From NCBI GenBank assembly GCA_965112735.1, contig OZ218959.1, forward strand, positions 2,728,001-2,792,000: a stretch of 64,000 nt of DNA, read 5' to 3'. The notes under the pieces were generated by a model. It was given only the letters and a program-made list of their open reading frames with translations, was not told the origin of the DNA and made no database searches. Of this stretch, positions 12,387-26,560 are shown one piece after another. Position numbers and translations under genes: made by a program. This DNA comes from Phaeosaccion multiseriatum. Lineage: Eukaryota; Ochrophyta, other classes. Position 1 is the stretch's first letter, and every line of letters starts with the position of its first letter.

Positions 12387-15300
12387 ATGGACAAGCCATG
12401 GAGGAGGGATAAGGCCGCTGCTGCTACCGCGTCTGGACGACGGCCGCCGTCAGCAGGCGGCTGGAGAACCGTCGATAGTGCTGAAGGAGGTGCAGCTGGA
12501 ATAGGGGGTGGAGGCGTAAAGGGTCTCGCGATGGCCTTCAGAAAGGGGAGAGGCACCGGGCACCTCGTCCTCTCCTCCAGAGAACTTGAGGCTGTCCCAC
12601 CGGAGGTATGTGCACCCATGGATCGGTAGAGGGACAGCGGTCATTCAAATCTTTTCTGCCCTTTCATGCTACACTCAATTTCCCTCCTCCCCAGGTCTTT
12701 GCTCTCGCAGATTTCTGCGAGGAGGGGGAAAAGGTGTGGGAAGTGGTCCGCACAACGCGCCTCGACCTTGCTTACAACAACCTCGCTTACCTCCCGGGCG
12801 CCATCGGTCAGCTGGACCAGCTGGTCAGCCTCAACTTGCGTGACAATAAGCTCACGGATCTACCACCAGAGCTGTTCGGCCTAGAGACGCTCGCTTCCCT
12901 CGACGTGAGCAACAACTTGCTCCTCTCCCTGCCGGAGGAGTTGGGCCGGGCGGATGGCCTCCGGAATCTGCAAGTCAGCGGCAACAGGTGGGGTAGGGTG
13001 GGTGCGTGTGGGTGTGTGCGTGCCAGGGACAGATACTCTGCCGGAGCAGGAGTGTGAAGGGCGAGGATCAGAGAGGATTCTGTTTCAGGGCACTTCCACC
13101 CTACTCTGTTGCCACATAGGAGGGAGGGAAATTGGTTTCTCCTGTTATGAAATTCCTCTCTATTTTTATGCCGTTCCTCCCCCCCCCCCTCTGCGTACCG
13201 CCCTTTTGCAACTTCAAATACAGGCTTCAAGAGATCCCAGCCAGCCTCGTCCATTTGGGGCAGCTGGAAACCCTGGAGGCCAATGAAAACCAAATCCAAA
13301 CACTGCCAGAGGGCTTCGGCAGGCAAGTTGGAGGGGGGAGGAGGAATGAGGAATGCGAAGGGAGAGCGAATGGAGGCGCTGAGGCAGCAAGACACGTCAA
13401 TAAAGGGCAGGGAAAGTGCTTGCGGGGCGAATGTGTCAAAGTACTGCTTGCTCCACACGCTGGAGCTCACCCTACCTCATCTCACCTCGCCTACTGTAGC
13501 CTGACACTCTTCTTCTTCTGTCTGCTGCTGCAATGGGTCATTTACCCATGCCCTGACCTGCCGTTCTATCAATGCCCTCGCCTACTTAGCCTGAGGAGAC
13601 TCCGCTCATTGAATCTGAAGTCGAACAAGATCAGAGCTCTCCCCCCTTCGTTCCAACATGTGAGTGGGTGGGTGAGTGAGTGACGAGTTTGACAGCTGTC
13701 GTCATGATGTGTCGCCATGGTTGGCTCCTTGCGCCTCCCCTCCTTGTCCAAAAGGCGTATGCCCTGTCCGGGTTCGGCCCTCATCACCCCCTCTCCTTCT
13801 CCTCCTCCCCTCCCCCCCCCCTCCTCCTCCTCCTCCTCCTCCTCCTCCTCCTCCTCCTCCTCCTCCTCCTCCTCCTCCTCCTCCTTGTTATTCTCCTTCT
13901 CCCTCTCCTCCAGCTCGTTGACCTGCGCATGCTGGACCTAAGCAAGAACCTGCTGGCAGATGCCCCCCCGGGCCTGGAGCTCATGACCTCACTGACTGTG
14001 CTGGACTTGCGTGAAAATGCCCTCACGCGATTCCCCCAACTACCCGCAGCCCCAGGCCTCGCTCAGGTACTGTGTGAGTGTGTGTGTGTGCGCGCGCGTG
14101 TGAGTGTGTGTGCATGTGTGTGTATGTGTCTATGTGTGTGCGCGCCATGTGTATGTACGTGTGTGTGTGTCATGTGTGTGTATGCGCGCGAGTGCGTGTG
14201 CGTGTGCATGTACGTGTGTGTGTGCGTGTGTGTATATGTGCTCGCGCATCTGCATGTGCGTGTGTGTATGTGTCGACCAACTTTCAGGTCTGGAGACCCC
14301 ACCTATTCATACGTTCATGACCCTCCTCCCTGGCTGGCTGGCAGGTGCTCTTATCTTTCAACAAGCTCTCGGCAGTGGATGGAGCCTCTCTCCTTCGAAT
14401 CGCTCCAAGCTGCACCGACTTGCACCTGAAGGGCAATGTCCTCAAGTGCTTGCCGGATGAGGTGAGACAAAAGTGGGGAGGAGAAGAAGGAGAGAGGAAA
14501 GGAACTTATCACTGCAAGAATCACTCAATCTCTCATGTCGATATTATATGTACATAGACACAACAGTGCGCACGCACGCACACACACATGCACACATGAT
14601 GCATACCTCACCCCACCCCCTCCCTCCTCAGTTTTCAGTTTTCAGTTTATGTGAGCTTATCACTCTCGAACACCATGAATGGAGCCGACATCGAAGCTTC
14701 TGTGCCCCCCTCCTCACTCCTCCGCCCTCTCCTCGGCTGCCATCTCCAATCTCCAATCTCCCAAAGATGGGTGCTCTCATCCACCTCAAGACCCTCGACG
14801 CCTCAGACAACGATCTCTCCGATCTCAGCCCCTCTCTGGGCTATCTTCCTTCCCTCACTCGACTGCTACTCGAGGGAAACGCGCTCAGGACGTTGCGTCG
14901 CAGCCTGGTGTCAGGGCCTACAAGAGAGCTTAAGGCCTACCTGCGCACGAGGGGGCCGCCCCCGCCCTATGAAGGGGTCTTGCCTGAGGAGGGCGAGGAG
15001 GGGGCGCAGAGGGGCAGCAGAGGGGAGGGCGGCGGCGAGGGGGGCGGCAACCCGGTCATTGAAGGGGCTATGCTGGACGCCGTGGGACGAGGAGAGTAAG
15101 TGAGACCTGATACCTGATACCACCTGGCACCTGACACCTGATACCACCTGGCACTTGGCACCTGACGACTGGGCTTGAGTGGGGTGGACTTGTGGGTGTG
15201 TGTGTGTCGGGGGGGGGGGGGGGTTGTGGCTTCGTCTTTACTGTGTGTGCTCTCTGACGGAGGCCACCCGCCCGCCCTCCTCCTCCTCCTCCTCCTCCTC

Positions 15301-18300
15301 CTCCTCCTCCTCCTCCTCCTCCTCCTCCTCCTCCTCCTCCTCCTCCTCCTCCTCCTCCTCCTCCTCCTCCTCCTCCTCCTCCTCCTCCTCCCTGCAGGCT
15401 GTCACTGGTTGGAGCGGGCCTGAGCAGCCTGCCCCCTTCGCTGTTTGTGGACGAGCGCCTGTTGGCCACAGTCTGCAAGCTCAAACTGGCCCGCAACAAG
15501 CTGCAGGAGCTGCCTGAAGAAGTGGTGCGTCTCGTTTATTTTTGCATTACATTCATACATCCACGAGGGTGTATCAAACTCACCCATCGATGAATGAGTC
15601 TCTCTCTGTCTCTCTCCCTCTCTCTCTGGGATGTGTGGGTTGGTGTGAACCGGTGCGGTGCAGTGCTGCAAGCTCTTGTTGTGTACCCCAGAACCTCCTG
15701 CTCATGCAACCCCCCGAGGCTTTTCTTGTCATCTCCCTAACACTAACCCAATCGACAAACACGCAATCACCCCATCCAACTCCTCGAAGAACAGGCTCGA
15801 TATCGAAGTCTACTGGAGCTGGACTGCTCTCAGAACGTTCTCGGCTCGAACCCACTTCCCGCTGCGCTCGTTGACATGGGCCTCTCTACCCTCATCTTGG
15901 CCAGAAACAAGCTCACGCTGGGTGAGTGGGTGGATGTGTGTGTGTGTGTGCCGTGCCGCTACTGCTGCTCCTGCTCCTGCCGCCACTGGTGCTGCCGCCG
16001 TTGCCATATGCTGCGTCCAGCCTGTGGTTGTGTGTTTGCTGTATGTCGTCGATAGCTGTCCGTGTCCCCTTCCCCTTTCCCCTTCTCTTCCTTCCTTGCA
16101 TGCTCCTCAATCACCAAGACGAAAATGCACACCGAAAAAGAGCCCCATCTCTACCCAGAGCCCGCCCCCTCTGTTGCCCTCCTACCTGCTTGCCTGCAAT
16201 ACACCTCCCACCCCACCTTACTGCTCTCTTTCTGTTGGTGCTCGGTTTGTCCTCACACCGACTCCCTCGCTGCTCCTCCTCCTCCTCCTCCTCCTCCTCC
16301 TCCTCCTCCTCCTCCTCCTCCTCCTCCTCCTCCTGCTCCTCCTCCTGCTCCTCCTCCTCCTCCTCCTCCTCCTCCTCCTCCTCCTCCTCCTCCTCCTGCT
16401 CCTCCTCCTCCTCCTGCTCCTGCTCCTGCTCCTCCTCCTCCTGCTCCTCCTCCTCCTGCTCCTCCTCCTCCTCCTCCTCCTCCTCCTCCTCCTCCTCCTC
16501 ACCCACCACCTCGCACCTCGTTCTCTCGCTGTTTTGGACTGCTGTTACAGGTGCCTTCGAGTCCATCGACGCCAATCTCACATTCGGTTCGTGCCAGTCG
16601 TCGCCGGCTCCACACTACGCACACACACAGTCTCTCTCTCTCTCTTTCACACACACACACACGCACTCGCTGTTCCTTCCGCTCTCGCCCAACCTTGCAT
16701 CTCGTATGCGGCGCCTCTTCAATGATTGACCTGACGCTTTCCCATCTCCCCTCTCTCTGTTCCTCCCTCCCTGCCTCCTCCTCCTCCTCCTCCTCCTCCT
16801 CCTCCTCCTCCTCCTCCTCCTCCTCCTCCTCCTCCTCCTCCACACGCCCAGGCTGGGCCGGGACTCTGAAGCACCTTGACCTCCGTGCCAACTCCCTCAT
16901 TGATGTCCCCGAGGCCGTGTTCGAGTGCCGAGGGCTCCACACCCTCGTGCTGTCCTTCAATGACCTCAAGGGCGTGGGCCACTTGCCTTGGACGGCGCTC
17001 ACGGCACTGGATACGCTCGACCTCTCCGACAACAGCATTCAGGCGGTGGGTGACGCTACTTCTTTCCTTAGAACTACGTGGTATTATTTTTTCTATCCAT
17101 TGCTTTCCCCAGCTATCTATCCATCTTCTCTCTCCCTCTCTCTCTCCCCCGATGTACCTACCTTTTCTCCCTCTCTGTATGGAGTGGTGGTGTCGACGAC
17201 GCGTTTCGAGCGTCGAGGCCGAGAGAGATGCAGAGGCAGACGTGTACCGCCCCGCATTCTCCTCGCTTCTCGCATGAAGGTTACATACACTTTTGCATGT
17301 TTCCTTCCTTCACTCCCTCCCTCTCCCCTCCCCCCTCCCCTCCCGCACAGCCGCTTGGTGACCTCTGCCTGATGTCATCTCTTAAACATCTCTCTCTGGA
17401 CAATAACGACATTTCCTCCATCCCCGCTGAGCTCAGCCTTCTCAGCCGCTTGCAGGCATTGGGTTTGGCGGGAAACCCTCAGAAGGGCATCCGCACGAGG
17501 TAAGGTGTCTGCCTGTCCGTCTGTCTGTCTGTCTATCCGTCTGTCTATCCGTCTGTCTGTCTTTCTATCTGTCTGTTTGTCTGTCGGTCCGTCTATCTGT
17601 CCGTCCGTCTGTCTGTCATAAGTCTACTTCTTTTGGAGCCTGACTGACACCTTGTCCTACCTAACCTAACGTTAGGGGTAAGGGGAAGGTGGTGGGTAGG
17701 GGGGGCTAGCTTTGCTGTGACGGATCTTTCAGCATTTCATCCCATTGTTTTGGGAGACTGCCTCTCCCCCTCTCTGTCTCTCTCTCTTTATCATCTCTCT
17801 GCCTCTCTCTCGCTCCCTCTGTCTACCCCCCCTCCCCCCTCCTCTTCATCATCCTCCTCATCCTCCTCCTCCTCCCCCTCCTGTCTTATCCCCCCTCCTT
17901 CTGTCTCTCTTCTCTCTCTCTCTTCTCTCTCTCTCTCTCTCCCTCGCCTCCCTCCCTCCCCCTTGACAGTATCCTTCAACAAGGCACCGTCAAGGTACTG
18001 GCGTACCTCCGCGACCGCCTCCCCGCTAACTTCGAGCCCCCCCCCCCTCGGGTACCCGCCCCTCCCTCGAGACCGACACGGGAGGCTGCACCTCCTCGGT
18101 CTCCGAGTCGAGGTGGGGGTCAAGTGCATCCTGCCACGGAGGTTGAGACTGCTGCTGTTGCTGCTGCTGCTACCCCGGCCAAGGTACTTGGAGTAGTTGC
18201 AATGAAGAGAGACAGGTGCCTCTCAATGTAAACAAGCCGCCTCCGTCTTCGGTGCTGTGCTCGCCAAGCGAAGCTTCCGAACGAGGGCCTCTCAAAACCT

Positions 18301-18592
18301 CTTCCTCCTCCTCCTCCTCCTCCTCCTCCTCCTCCTCCTCCTCCTGCTCCTGCCTTGCTCTGTCCCATCCCTATGCCTCGTTGCTTCTGTACCGTCCCTC
18401 CCTCCCTGGACATGGCAGCTCACTGAACTAAACAAAGAGATCTCCCGCTTGGAGCAGGTCCTGGACGAAGGGCTCAGTCTGTCACAGGCCAAGAAGTACG
18501 CTCTGAAGAAGGAGCTGCAGATGAAAAGGGCCGCGAGGATCAGGGAGGAGAGGGCCATTAAGAGCGCAACCAACGGCGCGGGGGCCCGGTGA
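12387..18592 (+). CDS. LRRC40: LRRC40-like leucine-rich repeat protein, 14 exons
   Basis: Cytosolic or nuclear LRR scaffold by family; its biochemical role is unknown. Exons: 12387-12605, 12695-12987, 13224-13322, 13590-13659, 13914-14066, 14345-14461, 14767-15095, 15398-15524, 15795-15921, 16551-16586, 16852-17045, 17351-17499, 17970-18183 and 18419-18592. All phases close, giving 766 aa. A Gly/Ala-rich N-terminus precedes about 20 LRRs, for example [20 protein letters not shown]. Two conserved non-LRR markers match LRRC40: a mid-protein linker after [18 protein letters not shown], and a late block with [18 protein letters not shown] Pro/Ala linker and a coiled-coil tail ([18 protein letters not shown]) extend beyond the usual end. 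Intron 3 uses a GC donor (AG|GCAAGT). Introns are dominated by CTC arrays upstream of acceptors and TG-rich tracts after donors. Exon 10 is only 36 nt. Confidence 0.9.
13821..13884. repeat. CTC array before LRRC40 exon 5 acceptor
   Basis: Pure CTC triplets ending about 30 nt before the AG at 13912-13913, in place of an ordinary polypyrimidine tract. Confidence 0.9.
14067..14275. repeat. TG-rich tract starting at LRRC40 exon 5 donor
   Basis: About 200 bp of TG dinucleotides with CG, CA and TA interruptions, beginning directly at the GT of the donor. Confidence 0.85.
15277..15391. repeat. CTC array before LRRC40 exon 8 acceptor
   Basis: About 115 bp of CTC triplets ending 6 nt before the acceptor AG at 15396-15397. 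Confidence 0.9.
16271..16500. repeat. CTC/CTG array in LRRC40 intron 9
   Basis: About 230 bp of CTC with CTG interruptions, ending 50 nt before the acceptor of the 36-nt exon 10. Confidence 0.9.
16774..16841. repeat. CTC array before LRRC40 exon 11 acceptor
   Basis: CTC triplets ending 10 nt before the acceptor at 16850-16851. Confidence 0.9.
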
Positions 18593-18844
18593 ATGCTCTG
18601 TCTGTCAAAGGGCAGGGAGGAGCATGGCACTTGACGGAGCAGGTAGAGCAGTAGGGAGTAGGGGCCGTCAGGGAATCAAGAGACTCGAGCTCTTGTTTCC
18701 CCCCCTCCCACCCCATCCTCGGTTGTACGTATACTCACAGATACACATCAGCGTGGACGCTGCGAGGCAACAACGCTGAGTGCTATCAATGAAAGAGAAG
18801 GCCAGAAAATCGATGCCAAAAAAAAATGAATACAGTTTGGAGAC

Positions 18845-21834
<2,990 letters not shown>

Positions 21835-22324
21835 AAGAGCGAAAGGGATGGACCGAGGCCATATTGCTTAAGACGTGTGGGGCGATGCGGTATCGGAGCG
21901 AGGAGAAAGATATCGATGATGATGGTGCACAATGACAAAAAGGAGGAGGAGGGGTAAGAGGAGGAGGAGGAGGAGGAGGAGGAGGAGGAGGAGGAAGAGG
22001 AGTGCTCGTACAAAATATGCGCGGAGGTATTCTTGGGTGGCGCTCCACTGTGTGGTCACTACTCGCAGCTGTTGGACAGGAGAGGGATGCCTGTTATGCA
22101 AGCGGTTTCGAAGAGGCTGCGCTGGGTGTGTTTATGCGCCATTGAAGAGCCTCCACTTTGTTTATATTTGGTGGGGCGGGCGGTGTAGCTGGCGCGGCAC
22201 AAACAGCAAAGATTGGTGCGACACAAGGCACAAATTTCAAATTTCGGTTACAGAAATCTGAATTTTTATATATATATTGGACTATATGGACAGGATGAAG
22301 GAGTGGCGTGAGTGACGCCAAGCC
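21835..22324. other. Intergenic region, NKAP to membrane protein gene
   Basis: Contains a GAG array at 21952-21999. I see no gene. The last 30 bp before 22325 resemble the sequence before the paralogue start at 25400 (both have GAGTGGCGT). Confidence 0.55.
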
Positions 22325-23422
22325 ATGTCCGTGTGCGTGCTAGCGTGCCGCGATGAAGCGGCTGTGATCTTCGGCCGTGCTAGCCAGAGCGAAGGCGCAT
22401 GCGATGAAGCTACAGGCACTTGCTCGGGCTGTGGGGACGGATTCTATGACGAGAACATTGTGGGAGAGAGTGCTTGTGTGGCCAAGGCGTATCTGGATGT
22501 GCCCGAGATGGTGTTTCTGATCATCCATGCAGTCCACTTCGTCGATTTGATGTGCGTCCTCAGTAGGCATGTGTGGCGTCGAGGAGGAGTACAGGCAGTG
22601 CTACAGGAGACGAAGACGGGTGTAGCGCAAATCCGACTTCTGGGGGCAGTTCTTTGCGTCATTGTGACCATGACAGTGATGCTTAACTCAATCAGGAGGC
22701 TCTACAGGAGAACAGGGCCTCTGGACAACTCACTGGGCTGGTGCTTTGTTATGTTCACAATGTGGAGCGTTATAGTAACCTGGTGGCTGGTCGTTCGTCT
22801 CTGGCTTGCAGCCTTGCCGCGGAGCCTTCTGTCTCGCACGCCTCCCGTACTCCGGCTTCGGAACTATGTGGAGCGCTGGTTCTGGCACATCGGCGCTGCT
22901 ATGGCTTTTGTAGGGGCGTCTTCGTGCATTGTGATGTTTTTTTATCCAGGCTACTTCACCTTCTGGTTGCTCGCAGCTATGGCGCAGCCCGCTATTAGCT
23001 CAAATTGTGCGTTTGTTGCAGTTGCGACGAAGTGCTTGTTGGGCATGCTTAAGACCATGCCCTCGCTCTCGCCAGACTTACGCAGGATGAAGACGCAGTG
23101 TGGGGGTATGCTGTGTGTTGCTTGCGCTCTCTGGTTTGGAGCTCTGGCCTTCAATGCCATCAACCTCTTTGACCCGATGAAGACGTGGCTACTTCAGCGA
23201 CCCTCTCTTGGAATGGTGTCGGCTAGAATAATGATACTGACCGGGGAATTATCAGCGTTCTACTTGGTACTAAGAGGGCCATTCGCTCGAGGTTCTTCCC
23301 GCCCCACCACCAACCCCCCCAGTAATTTGATCAGTTCAGAGAAGCCAATGGCAGGTAGTGGACGGGTAAAGACTATGAAGGTTCATCCAGGGCCTCAGCA
23401 ATCGGCTGACTCACTGGCGTAG
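22325..23422 (+). CDS. Multi-pass membrane protein, copy A of a tandem pair (function unknown)
   Basis: Single-exon gene, 365 aa, family not recognised. The N-terminus has a short Cys-rich segment with Cys at 4, 8, 26, 33, 36 and 51, in a CxxxGTCSGCGDGFYDE-like context. That recalls EGF-type extracellular repeats. About seven hydrophobic segments follow, near 60-80, 103-122, 138-163, 190-208, 211-235, 262-283 and 300-318. Basic loops such as RHVWRRGG and RLYRRTGP lie between them. The tail is hydrophilic and Ser/Pro-rich. Copy B at 25400 has, by my eye, about 36 differences in the first 326 residues, then diverges in the tail. Both copies are intact, so recent duplication with retention of both frames is inferred. 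A receptor or channel role would be speculation. Confidence 0.75.
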   Translation: MSVCVLACRDEAAVIFGRASQSEGACDEATGTCSGCGDGFYDENIVGESACVAKAYLDVPEMVFLIIHAVHFVDLMCVLSRHVWRRGGVQAVLQETKTGVAQIRLLGAVLCVIVTMTVMLNSIRRLYRRTGPLDNSLGWCFVMFTMWSVIVTWWLVVRLWLAALPRSLLSRTPPVLRLRNYVERWFWHIGAAMAFVGASSCIVMFFYPGYFTFWLLAAMAQPAISSNCAFVAVATKCLLGMLKTMPSLSPDLRRMKTQCGGMLCVACALWFGALAFNAINLFDPMKTWLLQRPSLGMVSARIMILTGELSAFYLVLRGPFARGSSRPTTNPPSNLISSEKPMAGSGRVKTMKVHPGPQQSADSLA

Positions 23423-23488
23423 GCGTGCAGCTATGTGCGACGTCTACTTGAGAGAGATGTGTCGTCTTTCGCTCTTCATCCGGCCCTT

Positions 23489-24569
23489 GACTCTACCGCA
23501 CGGTGGTGTAGCATGTGGGTGGGGAGGGAGGAATGAGGAATGGCACGAGTCGTGCTTTTGCTACAGGATCAGTCTAGCAAAAGTGCGACTCTTAAGAGGA
23601 ATGTCCGATGCAAGTGGGGCAGGTAGGACGCGGAGGAGGAGGAGTCATCCGTTGGGCCATCATGGTGCGTGCTCCACACGAGACGAGTCAGCAGCTTGGG
23701 CAGGCGCAAACACAAAAAGGAAGAAAGAACAGGCTGGCTTGGAACCTCAAGTACGATACCTCCAATGCACTCGAGCTGATATCTAGTGCGCAATAGATAT
23801 CAGCCAGAATGCTTTGGACGGACTTGAGCTTAGCACGGGGCGGGTACTTGAAGCAGGGACCGATAAGTGCCTACACCCTCTCCTGGTGAGCAAAGACCGC
23901 CCAGCACTGGAGCCAGCGGGGAACATGGGAGAGTCCTCTCGTCACCAGCCTCCTCTGAGCAGGCTTTTGTGTGGACATGTACGCTGTACAATGAGGAAAC
24001 ACCGAAGGGGAGAATGTGTCTTAGTACAGACTTACACCACCCATTGTAGAGTACAGTGTGTAAGCAAGTTCAGTATAAGGCCCTGCAACACATCAAAAAC
24101 CTAGCAAATTGAAACTCTTGTTCCTTACGTAAGGGCCAGGAGGGTCTTACGTAAGGGTGTCTGTCTGCTATGATTTGGGCCTAGCCCCCCCCCCCCCCCC
24201 CCCCCCCCCCCCAAACGCCTCCATCGCCGAATCGAACAGTTTTTGTTTCGCGTCCTGGGTAGCGGTTGGCAAGGGGAGTGCAATGAGAACCTCATATATT
24301 TTTTTTAGTCGCACTGAACTAAGGGAAGGGGAGGGATTACTCTGCCTAGCACCATAAGAGAGATCTCGGGGTGTAAAGACAGACAATTGGTATTCGCCCT
24401 TGCTGAAATGGATAGGGCTTATAGAAGACGTTGAGGGTGGAAATGTAATCCACTAATCCACCACTACTTGGGACGTGGTAGAGAAACACTCAGTTCGACT
24501 TCGTACTGTCTGGAGATGGAGGGGGGGGGAGGGTGGACTTGGTTAACAAGCCAGGCACCCAACACCCTT
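23489..24569. other. 1.08 kb segment present in copy A and absent from copy B
   Basis: Copy A reads ATCCGGCCCTT then about 1.08 kb, then ACCCTTACGTACTCGACTACG. Copy B joins directly as ATCCGGCCCCTTACGTATTCG near 26560. CCCTT occurs at both ends (23484-23488 and 24565-24569). It is either an insertion with a 5-bp target duplication or a microhomology deletion in copy B. No terminal inverted repeats or recognisable gene are seen inside. It carries TTACGTAAGG twice near 24125-24158 and a C28 run. Confidence 0.65.
24185..24212. repeat. C28 homopolymer
   Basis: Uninterrupted run of 28 C. Its length is probably unreliable in any assembly. Confidence 0.85.
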
Positions 24570-24757
24570 ACGTACTCGACTACGAAAGCATATATGCAGG
24601 GGAATATGGGCCCCATTTTGAACTGCTCTGGGGACCCGCCTCCTCCCGCAAAGTCATGGCTACTGCTGCCGCTACAGGGACTGCAGGGACGCAATGGCCG
24701 GAGAAGTTGGTCTGCTGCTAGGGGGTGATGCCCTTTCTCGAGGGGGGGAGGGAGGGA
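24565..24757. repeat. Flanking module of duplication, copy A (uninterrupted)
   Basis: Contains CGACTACGAAAGCATATATG, the GCTACTG site at 24659-24665 and TGCCCTTTCTCGAGGG, then passes into GGGA repeats. The same module recurs at 26561-27025, where it is interrupted. Confidence 0.8.
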
Positions 24758-24812
24758 GGGAGGGGAGGGAGGGGAAGGAGGGAGGGAGGGAGGGAGGGAG
24801 GGGACCGGAGGG
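24735..24812. repeat. GGGA array, copy A
   Basis: Short interrupted GGGA array, followed by CCTTCGACGAGAGACACTAA. The equivalent array in copy B is over 400 bp. Confidence 0.85.
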
Positions 24813-25399
24813 AGGGAGGGGGCCTTCGACGAGAGACACTAAGTTAGCAGGGTAGAGGGAGCCTCTGAGAAACTGGCCTCACCTACATGGTCATCTCCAG
24901 AGCCACCAACACCGACTGTATTGGCATCTATGGGGGTCTCACAGAGGAGCGGCTCCGAAGTGTTATTGATGGGAGGGCGAGAGACAAACGCAGCGGCTTC
25001 GGGGGCTTCAGGAGCGGACGCTTGAGAGGGTCAGACGGAGGAGGGTAGTGCAACCAGTGGTGCAACCACAGTAGTAGGAGGGTAGTAAGTGTGAGGGACG
25101 TGTGTCGGCGAGGGTGTGTGTGAGTGTCTGTGCGTGTGTGTGCGTGTGTCTGTGTGCGCGTCTGGTGTGCTGTTGCCGTCCGTCGAGTCTGCCCCGGGGT
25201 TTAATAGGGGTCAGGACTCCCGCAGCCGTCATAGCGGTGCCGGCGGTCTAAAACATTTAGGGTGACGGTCTACGAGAGACCCTTACAATAGGCTAATAGG
25301 AGACCTACTTCCCCCCCGGGTAAAGGACATACAAGTAACGGTTTCAGAAAGGGAGAAAGAAACATTAGAGGGAACCAAAGAGAGTGGCGTTGGCGTGCC

Positions 25400-26485
25400 A
25401 TGTCCGCGTGCGTGCTGGCGTGCCGCGATGAAGCGGCTGTGATCTTCGGCCGTGCTAGCGAGAGCGAAGGCGTATGCGATGAAGCTACAGGCACTTGCTC
25501 GGGCTGTGGGGACGGATTTTATGACGAGAACATTGTGGGAGAGAGTGCTTGTGTGGCCAAGGCGTATCTGGATGTGCCCGAGATGGTGTTTCTGATCATC
25601 CATGCAGTTCACTTCGTCGATTTGATGTGCATCCTCAGTAGGCATGTGTGGCGTAGAGGAGGAGTACAGGCAGTGCTACAGGAGACGAAGACGGGTGTAG
25701 CCCAAGCCCGACTTCTGGGGGCAGTTCTTTGCGTCATTATGACCATGGCAGCGATGCTTAACTCAATCGGGAGGCTCTACAGGAGAACAGGGCCTCTGGA
25801 CAACTCACTGGGCTGGTGCTTTGTTGTACTCACAATGTGGAGCGTTACAGTAACCTGGTGGCTGATCGTTCGTCTCTGGCTTGCAGCGTTGCCGCGGAGC
25901 CTTCTGTCTCGCACGCCTCCCGTACTCCGACTTCGGAGCTATGTGGAGCGCTGGTTCTGGCACATCGGCGCTGCTATGGCTTTTGCAGGGGCGTCTTCGT
26001 GCATTGCGATGTTTTTTCATCCAGGCTACTTCACCTTCTGGTTGCTCGCAGCTATGGGGCAGCCCGCTATTACCGTAAATTGTGGGATTGTAGCAGTTGC
26101 GACGAAGTGCTTGTTGGGCATGCTTAAGACAATGCCCTCGCTCTCGCCAGACTTACGCAGGATGAAGACGCAGTGTCGGTACATGCTGTGTCTTGCGTGC
26201 GGTCTCTGGTTTGGAGCTGTGGCCTTCAATGCCATCAACCTCGTTGACCCGATGAAGACGTGGCTACTTCAGCGACCCTCTATTGGAATGGTGAAGTTTA
26301 GAGCAATGATAATGTCCGGGGAATTTTCAGCATTCTACTTGGTACTAAGAGGGCCATTCGCTCGAGGTTCTTCGGGCCCCACCGCCACCCCCCGCAGTAA
26401 TTTCAACATCATGGCAGGTAGCCGAGCATCGAAGTCTACTAAGGAGTCTACTAAGGTTCATCCAGGGCCTCAGCAATCTGCTTAA
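25400..26485 (+). CDS. Multi-pass membrane protein, copy B of a tandem pair (function unknown)
   Basis: Single exon, 361 aa, a close paralogue of the gene at 22325 in the same orientation about 3.1 kb downstream. The same six N-terminal Cys and the same hydrophobic segments are present. Substitutions cluster in the fifth to seventh hydrophobic segments (for example SSNCAFV versus TVNCGIV) and in the tail, which here has a Lys/Ser-rich stretch in place of the Pro-rich one. The start aligns exactly with copy A. Nucleotide identity extends about 75 bp past the stop, then into the shared flanking module. No known family is recognised. The pair is best read as a recent tandem segmental duplication. 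Confidence 0.75.
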   Translation: MSACVLACRDEAAVIFGRASESEGVCDEATGTCSGCGDGFYDENIVGESACVAKAYLDVPEMVFLIIHAVHFVDLMCILSRHVWRRGGVQAVLQETKTGVAQARLLGAVLCVIMTMAAMLNSIGRLYRRTGPLDNSLGWCFVVLTMWSVTVTWWLIVRLWLAALPRSLLSRTPPVLRLRSYVERWFWHIGAAMAFAGASSCIAMFFHPGYFTFWLLAAMGQPAITVNCGIVAVATKCLLGMLKTMPSLSPDLRRMKTQCRYMLCLACGLWFGAVAFNAINLVDPMKTWLLQRPSIGMVKFRAMIMSGEFSAFYLVLRGPFARGSSGPTATPRSNFNIMAGSRASKSTKESTKVHPGPQQSA

Positions 26486-26560
26486 CCACTGGCGTAGGCG
26501 TGGAGCTATGTACGACGTCTACTTGAGAGAGATGTGTCGTCTTTCTCTCTTCATCCGGCC

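Noticed and set aside
15658-17372. Poly-Leu/Pro/Ser frames at the LRRC40 CTC arrays
   Set aside because: They cross exon-intron borders of LRRC40 and consist of repeat translation.
24185-24212. C28 as a functional G-quadruplex or regulatory site
   Set aside because: A plain homopolymer whose length may be an assembly artefact. No supporting context.
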